In this document: positions 48,107 to 59,646 of the stretch, in pieces | Numbering within the stretch: position 1 is the stretch's first letter | How the letters are laid out: each line of letters opens with the position of its first letter | Source of the DNA: Halicephalobus mephisto | Taxonomy: Eukaryota > Nematoda > Chromadorea > Rhabditida > Panagrolaimidae | DNA length: 64,000 nt | Reading direction: 5' to 3' | NCBI GenBank assembly: GCA_009193035.1 | Contig: SWDT01000058.1 | Coordinates: forward strand, 124,001 to 188,000 | Translations under genes and position numbers: made by a program | The notes under the pieces: model-generated | Database searches by the model: none | What the model was told of the DNA's origin: nothing | What the model saw: only the letters and a program-made list of their open reading frames with translations

Positions 48107-48174
48107 TTTTATATAGAGGAGCAGAGTTTAGGTTTATGATTGACACTTTGATTCCTTGGAGCCATCGTTATCAG
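48107..48174 (-). promoter_or_regulatory. Vitellogenin promoter: TATA, VPE1 and VPE2
   Basis: On the minus strand, TATATAAAA (48115-48107) lies about 93 bases before the ATG. TGTCAAT (48145-48139) matches VPE1 and CTGATAA (48174-48168) matches VPE2, the two elements described in C. elegans vit promoters. VPE2 is a GATA site bound by ELT-2. Confidence 0.75.
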
Positions 48175-49173
48175 CTGGATGACCCGGCGCCGAGCCGATC
48201 GTTATTTTATTTGTTTGATTTTTCTTCTGGATGAATGGCAGGCTAGTGATTCGGCGCATGGCTAGGGGTTAAAGTTCTATTTTTTTCTGTAGAAGTGACA
48301 GATGATCGACTGACAAGAATACTGATAGCTAGCAGAGCTATAACTCTTCTAAAATTAGGAAAAGATGTGAATAAAAAATTCAGAATATTTAAATTTTATT
48401 TTACTGTTACTTTTGTGTCGGGATTTGTGATGCCATTGAGGTCCTGATGATTGCGGAAACTTCCTTTATGCTTGTAAGTTATTTTTTGCTTTGTTCGTCG
48501 ATATCATTGGTGTTCTCTGATAAAACTAAAAATAAATCCCAAGAGTTTAAAATACTTTGAATTTCATTTTCCATTGTTTACCTTCACGTCTTTCAACCGC
48601 TTGTTTATTAGTATTTTTGTCTATCATTTTCCGGACCTAAATCCATGATACGTAGTATTGGTCTTTCTGCTTTTTTCGAACGGGAACAACAATGACAACC
48701 TGTTTTTTTCTACTTTCCTCTTTTTGCAATGTGATCCATAAACTAAACTACCCATTTATCCTTGTTTGCGTTTTAAGCCGTTTTTCTCGATTTTAGATAA
48801 GTTTGGTTCTGATTGACACTTTCTAAAAAATGCTCCAATTACATGGCCTGACTTTCGAGTCGTTCGATTTCTCTGTTGCAGAACTGGCCTGTGATTTTTG
48901 CTTTTTTCTTTCACTTGGTTTTTTTCCAGCGGCTGAAACAAGTAATCAATGGTGAAATTTCCGTGGCTTGTTTTTTGCTCTTTTCTGTTTTAGAGGAGAC
49001 ATGTCTTGTGAAAATGTTTCTTCGTGATCGTTGGCCAATAATGATTTTTGAAATACATCTCACATGAGCTTTTGCATTTTTGCAGAAATTTATTTTTGGC
49101 ATTGGCTAATTTCATTTTTATTTATTTTTCTTAAAATAGTCGTGGAATCTGCAATAATCCCTTCGATTTCTAG
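48175..49173. other. Vitellogenin upstream region and spacer
   Basis: T-rich on the plus strand. A short possible first exon (ATG at 48447, nine codons, then GTAAGT at 48474) could precede the coding-like locus at 49174, but this link is weak. Confidence 0.3.
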
Positions 49174-49669
49174 GACAACAATGAACCCAACATCATGGTC
49201 AACTTCCCAGTTTCTCGAATGTCTCCCGAACAGGTCTACTTTCCTGCAAATCCTTTCTGATCTTTTTGTTTTTCTTCCACTTATCAGAAGAACTACGGTG
49301 CTTCACGATATCAGAAGTTGTTGGATCGTCTTGAAACATATCTTCATCAAAGGCAAGCATTTTATATTTTTACAGAAAAATATTCAACTTTCCCGTGCAA
49401 AAACTTTGACTTTTCACTTTTAGGGTATTACTTTACGGATATTCATCACACTGACCTTCCCAGATTACTTTACTAGGCTGTACTTGTACTCAGGGAACAG
49501 AGAACACTTAAAAAGAAAGAAGGTGAATTTCACATGTTTTTGTTTACAGGGTTTTGACCGGTCATATGTAGGATCTCATATTTTGTTGTACTGTGATGGT
49601 AATAACAATAAAGTTGTTGTAATGGATTCTAATAAATACTACTGCAAAATAACGGAATTCAACAAGTAG
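49174..49669 (+). CDS. Candidate multi-exon gene, exon linkage unresolved
   Basis: Several protein-like segments lie in order. Exon 49174-49233 (DNNEPNIMVNFPVSRMSPEQ) joins in phase via a 54-bp intron to 49288 onward (KNYGASRYQKLLDRLETYLH). That frame can run without an intron to a stop at 49474-49476. After a TTTTAG acceptor at 49423, another frame stays open for 81 codons to 49669 (ITLRIFITLTFPDYFTRLYL, then GFDRSYVGSHILLYCDGNNN). The two parts are not in compatible phase by any donor I can see. Possibly a damaged gene or two overlapping models. Family unknown. Confidence 0.33.
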
Positions 49670-51756
49670 ATTTACTAGGATTAAACTCCTTAATATGGCT
49701 GATCGAAACGGCAATAATGCCATCGATCCGGGAAAATTGCTGTCTTAGCAAAATTCACCGATTACGTCGTGTTCGTATTTGATAACGTGTTTATTCCAAT
49801 CCGTTTAATTACTCAAATCTGAAAGAGAGTAAAAGTCGAAATAAACCGAGGAATTAATCCCTTTCGAACAATGACCAAGGTTATCGACCTTCGGATTCAT
49901 TTTTAATTCGAGTTTAAAAATTTAGGAATACAGATTTGGACTGAGCAATTTGGATTCGAAGATCTAAAAATTGGAATTCAAACTGATGTGATTTTACTGA
50001 ATGCATATCTGAATTCCATATACGGTTTGCTGACAAAGTCCCTATAACAGAAGATTGTGAAAAAGTGGATTTCTATCGGTAATGAAGGAATTACGCCAAA
50101 GCATTGTTACTCGAATTACTGATTTCGAAGTTCCAGATCAAAGTTCGAACTTGTTTAAAATCGAATTTGGGTTCAAAGGTGAAATTTGGACTGAACTACT
50201 CTGGCTATGGCAAAGAACTCAACCTCGGAGTCAAAGTAGTTATTCACGAGCCATGTTGACCCTGGAATCCAACATCCCAGACGTAGTTGATGGAATACAT
50301 TCTGGAAATATAAATTTATCCTCATATATTTCAGACAAAAGATCTGATCATGTAGGCATTCGAGGAAATGACAACATTTTCTTTCATTTTTCGATGTTTG
50401 TTGTGATTATCATTAATGTTCTTATCAACAAATTTAAAGTTAGAAACAATCAAACTAGAGTTTTAAATTATAACTGCTTTCTTTTGTGAGAAAAATGAGG
50501 AAATTCAAAGGTGTAAATAAATGAAAACTGTTTTACAATCTCGAAAAATCAGCATGAATATCATCATTTTCTTCATTTATTATTCCTTGACTTCAATTAT
50601 GTGTTGTAGTATGAATCATCAACGTCATTTTTGATTGAGCCAACATTTTTTCCCTGCTTAACTTGATAGTTTTATCGCGTCTAATAATAATGGAATGAAG
50701 AACATCATGAACATTTCGAAATGGCGTCACTTTCGAACCTGTATTAAAATTGCTAGTATCTTGAACAATCCGCTGAGTCATTGTCAGATTAGATTCTTTA
50801 GTCTCTATAAAACAAACACAATGCTCGATAAATTTCGCTCATTTTGATGGACTACAGTAGACCCTTCGAGTTGAGAGATCTTGGAAATTAGACAAACTTC
50901 CTTGTGTTTTTCTTCTTTACTGATGCCGCGTGGCATACTGTGTTGATTTTTAGTTTTCTGAAATCCTTTTTGTGTTACGATTTTTATCCTAAAGCTGTTT
51001 CCAAAAAATTTAAAGTAATATTATTCCTAAAATAGGATAATTAAAAATTACAAATTCTTTTTCATTATTGTTTTCTTTAAAGTAATATAGTATTTTATTT
51101 ATTGTTTAAAAATTAAAAAAGATACAGAATATTCTAAAAAGTTCAAATTTGAGAGTTTTCTAATTTAAAGAATACTTTAGTTTTTAATAATTCTTTATTA
51201 TCAAGTTCAAGTGACCTTACAGTTTCATTTATCGTTAAAAAAGCAATAAAATTAGTCATTAATTTTGTCTAAACGTAACAACGACCTTTATTTTTTGAGA
51301 ACAAGCTATATATTTTTTAAAGCAAAATTCTAAAAATTAACAAATTACTTCACAAAATAAAAAACTTGAATGTTAAATTTTTTTAATTTTGTAATTTTTG
51401 ACAATGAACAAAATCAAAAATTTCTGTAAATCTAGCAAAAAGCACCATGACAATTTATACATCATTCACTGAACTAGAGTAATTTAAAGTTGAACTTACT
51501 CTTCAACATCTTATTTGTGTACAGAATTCGTCATTGCTACAACCCGAATATCCACATTTGTGTTCCTTACGTGATTTCCTCTGTTTACTTATTTAATTTT
51601 AAAATCGTAGAGCAGCCTAAGAATTTCCAAAACACGGCTTTAAAACCAAAACACAAAAGTGCGATTTCCGTGTTTTGGGTCGATTCTGAAGCGACTAGGG
51701 GAAAGACATTAGTCATTTGAATAAATAGATCCAGTTCATTTTTAGGTTCTCCAACC
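49670..51756. other. Intergenic region, no supported gene
   Basis: AT-rich. A 135-codon plus frame at 50082-50489 has no motif or splice context. The last 300 bases resemble the region upstream of the second MFSD8-like gene (54130-54440) and were probably duplicated with it. Confidence 0.35.
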
Positions 51757-53515
51757 ATGATGAAGAAAATCAGGCAGTTTTTCTCGAACAATAATCAAAA
51801 AAACAATGGTACGTTTAATTTAGAGTCCAATAGAAATACCAAGTTTCCATTCTCGAAGACTAATTTTCAGATTTAGAAGATTCTTCTGAATTCAAAACAA
51901 ATTGGAGATCAATCTTCATCATCACGGTAGTGGCCTTTGTGGGGGAAGTACAAGCTGCCGCCTTGACCCCGCAAATTTGGCCCTACATGCAGGAGATCAA
52001 CCCCTCGCTCTCCGAATCTCTCTACGGTCTTCTCAAAGGGACTTATTCCCTTGGAATTGTAATGTCATCGACCTTCGCTGGGTACATCTCCAACAGACTC
52101 AGAAATACTAGTTACGCTATAATCTTCGGGGAACTAATATCGGTTCTCGCGGGGATTGCCTACTTCTGCATTGAAATTGTCCATAACGGCCAGACAGCTT
52201 TTCTCATAGTTTTCGAACTGCTTTTCGGGATCTCCGTCGGATCAACTGGAATTTACAAGGCTCATGTGGCAATGGCCTCTAGTGAAAGAGATCGATCCAA
52301 GGCTGTAGGGATCGCAACATTTGCTCCTGCCTTGGGCTACCTTGCTGGAGCCCTGATTCAAGCTGCGTTCACGACTATTAAGTATCCTGGATTAAAGCTT
52401 ATTTTCGGAGCTCACTTGAACCTTTACACCGCTCCGGTCTTACTTAACATGATCCTAAGCATAGGAGCTACAGTACTCCTGGTAACTATGTTCGATGGTA
52501 AAATGAGAGTCCCTCCGGCTGAAATAAAAAACACAGAGGAAAATGAAACAGAAGTAGTCCAGATCCCAGAAAAGGTCGAATACGATAAACTTGCTGTGGT
52601 ACTTATGATGGTGACGAAAATCGTTTTTAGTTTTGCGGGTCTCAATATTTCCGCGTGAGTTAAGGAATTTTTTTTCTAAATACATGATTACGGTGTTCAG
52701 TTTGGCTCCAGTTTACATGTTAGCAGCTTTTCAATGGACTTCGAGTCAGTCTGTACTGTACATCTCCATCGTTATGGGATTTGCAGGCTGCTTCTACATC
52801 CTTTTTGTCATTTGTTACGCATTCTTCAAATTTGGGGATCGGTAAGGAGGTTTTTGATTCCAAATATAAAAAGTGATTATAGTATCACGCCTCGAATTGC
52901 TATCATCGTCGGTCTTGGTGCTTTATTTGCTTTCCACTTGATAACCTTCCCGTGGCCCTTTATTCACAACTCAATCCCCTACAAACACCCTCAAGGACAA
53001 CCTGCTACTACTCACTTCAACCAGTCCCTCAACTTCCCCGGGTATTCTAACGACTCTCTCGTCGGGTGCAATGTGGAGTATAAATGGTGTGAATCGACAC
53101 CGGTGACGAATGTCTTCTTGTTCATGATCTCAATGGCGATTTGTGTCGCGATAGGAGTTCCATTAATGAATATCAACGGAGACATCCTATTCAGCAAGAT
53201 ATTAGGTCCCATTAAACAAGGAACTTTGACCGGAACTTATGTGGCTGCAGGTGATGTGCTCAACATTATCGGACCTTTCTTATTGACGTAGGTTTTCAAA
53301 CAGTAATATACTATTCATTTTTTTATTTCAGAACGGTGTACACCAAATCCGGACCTCGTTACATCTGGCTTTTTGAGGCTATCATCTGCGGTTTTACTTT
53401 GGTTCTCTGGGCAGTTCTCTACAGAAGAATGATACCGTACTCCGAGGCCCAATCCAAAAAATTACTACCAGGGTCCAAATCTTCAGTGCCATCTGTTTTA
53501 ACAGAAGAAATGTAA
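51757..53515 (+). CDS. MFSD8: MFSD8/CLN7-like major facilitator transporter, copy 1
   Basis: Twelve-helix major facilitator of the MFSD8 (CLN7) branch, a lysosomal membrane transporter or channel in animals. Exons 51757-51808, 51871-52654, 52701-52841, 52883-53287 and 53332-53515 give 521 residues (human 518). The hydrophilic N-terminus is followed by QIWPYMQEINPSLSESLYG, YSLGIVMSSTFAGYISNRL, LLFGISVGSTGIYKAHVAMA, GCNVEYKWCESTPVTNVFLF and LFSKILGPIKQGTLTGTYVA, each aligning with MFSD8. Asn sites for glycosylation sit in the large loop (NQSLNF, NDSL). A tandem paralogue with identical exon lengths (except exon 1) follows at 54443. Confidence 0.93.
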
Positions 53516-54442
53516 TCTTGATTCACATAAAAGAGGTCAACTTGAGGATATTTCAAAAAGTGCTTCAAATTTCGCTGAAGAACTCTTAGATGAGGTCAAC
53601 TTTTATGGTTTTGTTTAAATTTTGTCTAATATTGAATTATTTTCATATATATTTGTTGTAATCTATAACGATGCTAAAATTATAAAAATCAATGAGAATG
53701 ATGAAATTTAAAATAAAATTGAAAAAAATATTGCTTTTTTTAAATGGAATTTAGGTTCGGTTTAATTCATATAAATGATATTAATTATCGATTTTATTGA
53801 AAAATAATAGAGACTTTTCTTTGAAAATGAGTCCGATGTTTTATAACTATTGCGATATTCCCGCCAACTGACTTTTAATCGGTCGTTTTCAGAAGGATAA
53901 ATGACTCAACTGATTTTATCGAAAAAACACACAACGCAGGACAAATTACGAAATTAACAAACGTCATTTCACATCCTGTATCAGCAACAAATTGTCGGAA
54001 ATTAAAATTTTGCTTCATTAAACATGGATAAATAATTTAATTTTGGATTTTTCTGTCGAAATTCTTTTTAATTTTATCATTTTTAGCATTGAAAAAATCA
54101 CAATACAATTCTAACAAAAGAGAATTACATCAATCCATACAGTATTCACTGAATTAACTACTTCAAATTCGAACATATTTTTAGGTTACTTTGTAATTTG
54201 CTGCTGTAGTGAATTTGTCATAACCATAACGTAAGTCTCCACTTTTGTGTTCTTCCCGTGTTTCTTTGTGTTTATTCAGTTGCTCTCAAACATCATAAAC
54301 CAGCCTAACGCCTTCAAAAAAACACGGCTTCAACAGTAAGGAAATAAAGTACAAAATCTGTACTTTGGAAAAATGCTGTAGAAATCTGAATATTAGTCAT
54401 GCTAGCGAACAGACTCAGTTCATTCTAGGTCCTGGATTCACG
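53516..54442. other. Spacer between the MFSD8-like copies
   Basis: AT-rich. The part at 54130-54360 resembles 51470-51670 upstream of copy 1 (for example CCACTTTTGTGTTC versus CCACATTTGTGTTC and a shared AACACGGCTT), showing that the duplicated unit included the promoter. Confidence 0.5.
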
Positions 54443-56198
54443 ATGAAAGAGGTTGAGAAATTATTTTCGAAAAGAAATAAAACGATTCCTAGTAAGTTTA
54501 ATTTGGGTTACTGTAAGACGGCAAGTCTTTATTTACGAAGGTTTGTTTTCAGATTCGGAAGATTCTTCTGAATTCAAAACTAATTGGAGATCAATCTTCG
54601 TCATCACGGTAGTGGCCTTCGTGGGGGAAGTACAGACCGCGGCTCTCATCCCCCAGATCTGGCCCTACATGCAGGAGATCAACCCCTCGCTCTCCGAATC
54701 TCTTTATGGTCTTCTTCGAGGGACCTGGTCCCTTGGAATTGTAATGTCATCGACCATTGCTGGTTACATCTCCAACAGACTCGGAAACACCAGTTACGCT
54801 ATAATCTTCGGGGAACTGATGTCGGTTCTCGCGGGGATTGCCTACTTCTGCATTGAAATTGTCCATAACGGCCAGACAGCTTTTCTTATTGTCTTTCAAT
54901 TCCTTTTCGGGATCTCCGTCGGGGCAACTGGAATCTACAGAGCTCATGTGGCCATGGCCTCGAGCGAAAAGGATAGGTCTAAAGCTGTGGGGGTTTCAAT
55001 GTTTGCTCCAGCTTTGGGCTACGTTGTCGGAGCTTTGATCCAGACTGGGTTCACAGCCATAAAGTACCCTGGGGTAAAATTCATTTTCGGAGCTCACTTG
55101 AATCTCTACACCGCTCCGGTCTTACTTAACATGATCCTAAGCATAGGAGCTACAGTACTCCTGGTAACTATGTTCGATGGTAAAATGAGAGTCCCTCCGG
55201 CTGAAATAAAACCCACAGAGGAAAATGAAACAGAAGTAGTCCAGATCCCAGAAAAGGTCGAATACGATAAACTTGCTGTGGTACTCATGATGGTGACGAA
55301 AGTGGCCTTCAATTTTGCGGCTCTCAATATTTCCACGTGAGTTGAGAAATCATTTTTGCTCTCAATTTACAATTACGGTATTCAGCTTGGTTCCGGTCTA
55401 CATGATGGCGGCCTTCGAATGGACCTCGAGCCAGTCCGTACTTTACATGTCTATAGCCATGGGGATTGCAGGGCTTTGTTTCATATTGTTCGTTGTTTGT
55501 TATGTGTTCTGCAGACTGGGAGAACAGTAAGAGAACTTCTTCTTCGAAAAATAATAACAATTTCAGTATCTCACCCCGAGTCGCCCTCATCATCAGTATT
55601 GCTTCCTTGTTCGCTTTCCACTTAATAACCTTTCAATGGCCCTTTATCAAAAACTCGATGGCTTACAAACACCCTCAAGGACAACCTGCTACTACTCACT
55701 TCAACCAATCCCTCAACTTCTCCGGGTATTCTAACGACTCTCTCGTCGGGTGCAATGTGGAGTATAAATGGTGTGAATCGACGCCGGTGACGAATGTCTT
55801 CTTGTTCATGATCTCAATGGTCGTCTGTGCTGCCATAGCAATTCCCCTGACTAACATTAATGGAGATATCTTGTTCAGCAAGATATTAGGTCCCATTAAA
55901 CAAGGAACTTTGACCGGGACTTATGTGGCTGCAGGTGATGTGCTCAACATTATCGGGCCTTTCTTATTGACGTAGGTTTTCAAACAGTAATATACTATTC
56001 ATTTTTTATTTTAGAACAGTCTACACCAAATCCGGACCTCGCTACATCTGGCTTTTTGAGGCTATTATCTGCGGTCTTACTTTGGTTCTCTGGGTAGTTT
56101 TCTACAGAAGAATGATACCGTACTCCGAGGCCCAATCCAAAAAATTAAGAGCAGGATCCAAATCTGCAGTGCCATCTGTTTTAACAGAAAAATTATAA
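54443..56198 (+). CDS. MFSD8: MFSD8/CLN7-like major facilitator transporter, copy 2
   Basis: Tandem duplicate of the preceding gene: exons 54443-54491, 54553-55336, 55386-55526, 55567-55971 and 56015-56198, 520 residues. Exons 2-5 have exactly the same lengths as in copy 1. The N-terminus differs (MKEVEKLFSKRNKTIP). Several helices differ (EVQTAALIPQ, FQFLFGISVGATGIYRAHVA, YMMAAFEWTSSQSVLYMSIA). Other parts are nearly identical at the DNA level, including the last intron. The start is the first ATG whose exon splices in phase. Likely lysosomal, as for the family. Different promoters or substrates are possible but not visible. Confidence 0.93.
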
Positions 56199-57095
56199 TT
56201 TTAATCCACATAAAAGAGAAATTCTATTTGATAAAATTCTGAAAAGTGTTTCAAATTCTGTTCATGGGTTTTGAAAAATTCCGTTTTTATGTAACTTTTT
56301 CTTAAAATTGAATTATTTTCATTTTTGTATAAATGTTTGTTTTATTGTATATTGATGTTAAAGAAAATATAAAAATTATTAAAAAAAATAGCAGTTTGAA
56401 ATAAAAGTAAAAAATTAGTTAAATAGGTGTCTGACGGAATTTGAGTCGCTTGCCGGAGGGAACCAGGTTGAGGTCTCGTTTAATTCATGTAAATAAAATT
56501 AACGAACAGGATACTTTGCTCGTTTTGGTGTTCTGTTTGTTTGTTTGTGAGTGCCAGAGGCAGTAGTGGGATGAAACCTGAGACTCATTTTTGCCAGTCA
56601 GAAATGAAGTCATCAATTTTTGTTTTATTCCAAAACAGCAACAAAAGTTTTAATTTTAAAAAGTAAAACTGTCTCAAAACGATTGTTATTTTTTTAAATT
56701 TCTTCATTTTTAATTTTTTCAGAAAATAAACGACTTTTGAGTACACGAGTCTCGAGAGTGAAAGTCGTTTCCTTTTATCTTCTACCCTTACTAAATCTTT
56801 TTTCACTGGACTGGATAAAGTTAGGGATAAATTAACTAAATCTCTCGCGCGAATTTCTTCAGTCACCTTGGAAACTGCCGGAGGTTTTTTTCGTTTTTCA
56901 TCAAAAATGAAATAGAAACGACATTGGTTTTTCAATGCAGCAGTTCTTTGGATAATGGATCTGGCTCTTTTCCGGACAATGAAGCTTGGAGAGAAAATTG
57001 TTCAGGATGTTTTCTGAAATTGACATTGGTCGTGTAATTGCCCCCATTTGCGTGTGTTGACATATTCACCAGGATTTTATTTAGATGTCCCTAAG
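56199..57095. other. Intergenic region, no supported gene
   Basis: AT-rich. A 116-codon Lys-rich minus frame (56585-56935) has no clear splice structure. A TTTATTTAG acceptor-like site at about 57083 precedes the TRM9-like gene and may be a trans-splice site. An ATG at 57084 opens a five-codon upstream frame. Confidence 0.35.
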
Positions 57096-58198
57096 ATGAC
57101 AGAAGTGGAATCAGCGTACGTCCATCAAGTGTATTCTCGTCTGGCTACTTACGCCCCTTCTCATCCGAGTAATCAAGCCTGGCCGAATGTGAAGAAGTTC
57201 CTAGAGTGTATTCCTGAAGGAAGTTTGATTCTGGATGTCGGTTGCGGAAGAGCCCAGCACGTCGCAAAGAAATCCATCACTTTCGGGATCGATACTTGTC
57301 CAGATATGATTCTCAAAGTAGATAAAAACCCGAGGATGGAGATAGTTCTCGGAAACGCTCTCCAGGTTCCTCTAAAGTGAGTTTCATTTTTTCCATATAT
57401 GAATACTCTTCTTCAGAGACGACGCTGTCGACGGAGTGCTCTGTGTTTCCGTCCTGCATCACTTGTCAACTTTTGAACGACGGAAAAAGGCGATTCAGGA
57501 AATTTGCCGAGTCCTAAAACCAGGCGGACAAGTTATATTTTACGTCTGGGCTTTCGAGCAGCCCAACGGGATCTTCAAGACCCAAGACGTCCTGGTGCCG
57601 TTCAATCTCCATGAGATTCCTAAAAGCGGACAATTGCCTTTGATCAAATTCCACAAAGATTCCACCAGAGAAGAACGGATCATCAATGTATGATTTCATT
57701 TTTATTTTTTTAAGTAATTTATTTCAGAACTCTATTCCGATCACTATCCCAGAAGAGACGTGTCCTAAATGGTTCAGAAATCTTTTCGGAACCCGGATCT
57801 GGAAGCTGCTTCCTGGGAGACAGTCACTGCCCCCGGCCATCCCTGCTTACCTCCAGCAGATAACAGTTGAGAACGTCCAGAACATGATCGTTTCCGGGAT
57901 CCATCGATGGAGTCCCGCCTTGAGCCGACGACTGATCAACTTGAAAGTGGAGGAGCAACTGGCCCAGGAGCTGAGTTTGAAGATTCTGGAAGAAGCCTAT
58001 GCCGAAGCCATGAGTACATTGAGAGAAGTCAGCTACTACCGATACTACCACGTCTTCAGAAGAGGAGAACTAGCCGAGCTTCTGACGGACGTGGAGGGCA
58101 TGGTCGTCTTGGACACTGCTTACGAGAGCGGGAACTGGTGTTTGATGGCTCAGAAGAGGAACCCCAGGAGTCAGAACATTCCCAACATCTCGATCTAA
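57096..58198 (+). CDS. TRM9/ALKBH8-type tRNA wobble-uridine methyltransferase
   Basis: SAM-dependent methyltransferase of the Trm9/ALKBH8/TRMT9B group, which methylates carboxymethyluridine at tRNA wobble position 34. Exons 57096-57376, 57417-57687 and 57728-58198 give 340 residues. Motif I is LILDVGCGRAQH (residues 44-55). GIDTCPDMI, GNALQVPL and DGVLCVSVLHHLST follow, then AIQEICRVLKPGGQVIFYVW, all typical of Trm9. There is no RRM or AlkB domain, so it resembles stand-alone Trm9 or TRMT9B. The C-terminal half (KILEEAYAEAMSTLREVSYY, YRYYHVFRRGELAELL) keeps the Trm9 end. The insert between is long, which favours the TRMT9B-like branch. Confidence 0.9.
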
Positions 58199-58202
58199 TA
58201 AA
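58197..58202 (+). terminator. AATAAA overlapping the TRM9-like stop codon
   Basis: The TAA stop (58196-58198) shares two bases with AATAAA. If used, cleavage would leave a 3' UTR of only about 15-25 bases. Confidence 0.4.
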
Positions 58203-58336
58203 ACTGCTCAAATTAGTATTTGATAAAAATTTATTTTATCACTACAAAACTGGTTTTTTTTCAAAATCAACAAAAAATTTACAAATTAAAAAAATAATTC
58301 TGTGAATAAAGTAGGAGAACGATGGACACTCACAGA

Positions 58337-58480
58337 TCACCAAAGGATGAAAGCAATCAGGGCAGCGAGGAAGATTCCAAAAGTTCCGGGAAAGAAAACG
58401 GCCAAGGCGAACCCGAGGATGAGGCCGCACGCCGCTGCCCGACGAGAGTCCATGTAAATGTCCGGAGTTAGCTGGATCAT
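58337..58480 (-). CDS. 47-residue double-helix membrane microprotein
   Basis: Starting at the ATG at 58480, 26 bases after a strong TTTTCAG acceptor at about 58506-58512, a 47-codon frame reads MIQLTPDIYMDSRRAAACGL, then GFALAVFFPGTFGIFLAALI and ends ILW. Two hydrophobic segments are separated by PGT, and DSRRAAA lies before the first. It may be complete after trans-splicing, or be the last exon of a longer gene. No family recognised. It is convergent with the TRM9-like gene. Confidence 0.55.
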   Translation of the reverse strand: MIQLTPDIYMDSRRAAACGLILGFALAVFFPGTFGIFLAALIAFILW

Positions 58481-58512
58481 CTCTATAGGTTTAATCTGAA
58501 AATAAACTAAAT

Positions 58513-59352
58513 TATTAAATATATCAAAAACCACGCAAAATTGGAAAAGTTAATCTTTAAAAGTCCCTTATATTCAACTATGCAGAATTTGCTTCTTTTT
58601 AAACTTGAGTTCGTATTTTTCGTTCCCAGACTAGTTTTATTAATTTCTGGATCAGCCTAAAAAGGCATCAAGCAACTAAAAAGATTGATTTTTAAAAATC
58701 CGAAACCAGAGCGAGTCAAGGGAGAGCAAATGTCGAACAGCTTCCATCTTTTCTGGTTCAGACCCTTCCGACACTTCAAAAAATAACTTTTATGACCTCG
58801 AAGTTTCGAAATCACCTGCACATCATGTTTGCCAATTCGAAATTTATATATAGTGTGTGTATTTGATTTCCAGTAAACTTCAATGTGAAAATTAATCCAG
58901 TAAATCCATAAATTTAGGAATTAACATTTGCGAATTTTTAATTATTTTTTGAAAAACGAATTATATAGCAGTGATTAATGAAAAAATACAATTAATTGAA
59001 AAAGGATTATTGAATTTGACAAAATTGATGTAAAAATAGCGATCCTAAAATGGATAATTGAAGCTGAATAAAAAAGTGAAAAATTTTCGAAATTTTCGAT
59101 ATATAAATTTCCGAAATTTTGTTTTTCTTTCTTCGTCTGGAATAATATTTTGCAAAAATCAAACATATTCAGAATGCTTCTTCTAGAAATTATGTACTCT
59201 AAGTCATTCCAAAATTCCAAATCGAAAAAATAATTTCTTTGTTAACTGAAAAATAATGATAGCAATAAAATTTATTCGTCTTCACAGCATCCAGAACAAT
59301 AAACATTTATTTTTTTATCTTTCCAACTCCAACAATCTTCTAAAAATCACAG
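58513..59352. other. Intergenic region, no supported gene
   Basis: AT-rich; an 81-codon minus frame at 58975-59220 is composition-driven and has no splice context. Confidence 0.4.
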
Positions 59353-59571
59353 ATCGCCGAGATCAAGATAGCGAAACACCCAGAGAACGTATCAACCATG
59401 AGGTCTCGTGTGTCCAGATACAACGGTTAATCTTCTTGTTCATATGAAATTCGTAGTTCGGAGCACCAGGATCAGTCACAAAGAGACAAAACTCAGAAAG
59501 ATAAGCCTGTCGTTGACGGAAAGCCCGAGGTTATCAGGAAGCTTCGAAGGAAGGGAGTGTTCAACCCATGA
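59353..59571 (+). CDS. Candidate small basic protein, partial model
   Basis: Exon 59353-59407 (after AATCACAG; RRDQDSETPRERINHEV) joins in phase across a 49-bp intron (GTGTGT to TTCGTAG) to 59457-59571, reading SEHQDQSQRDKTQKDKPVVD, GKPEVIRKLRRKGVFNP and a stop. The last exon is highly polar and protein-like. A start codon was not found with confidence; it should lie upstream of 59340. No family recognised. It ends 75 bases before the lipase ATG, so a shared transcript is possible. Confidence 0.4.
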
Positions 59572-59646
59572 TTTTCCGGGACGATAAAAGAAGCACATTG
59601 GTTCCGGAGTAGCATCAGTTTTGGTCAAGTTGTGATTTGTATCGAA

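Noticed and set aside
49523..49549. 27-base GT...AG interval
   Set aside because: Too short for a spliceosomal intron and in frame when read through.
50082..50489. 135-codon plus-strand open frame
   Set aside because: No splice context, no motif, low-complexity amino-acid make-up; likely chance in AT-rich DNA.
56585..56935. 116-codon Lys-rich minus-strand frame
   Set aside because: The first half is somewhat protein-like, but the second half is poly-Lys/Leu from A/T runs and no exon structure supports it.
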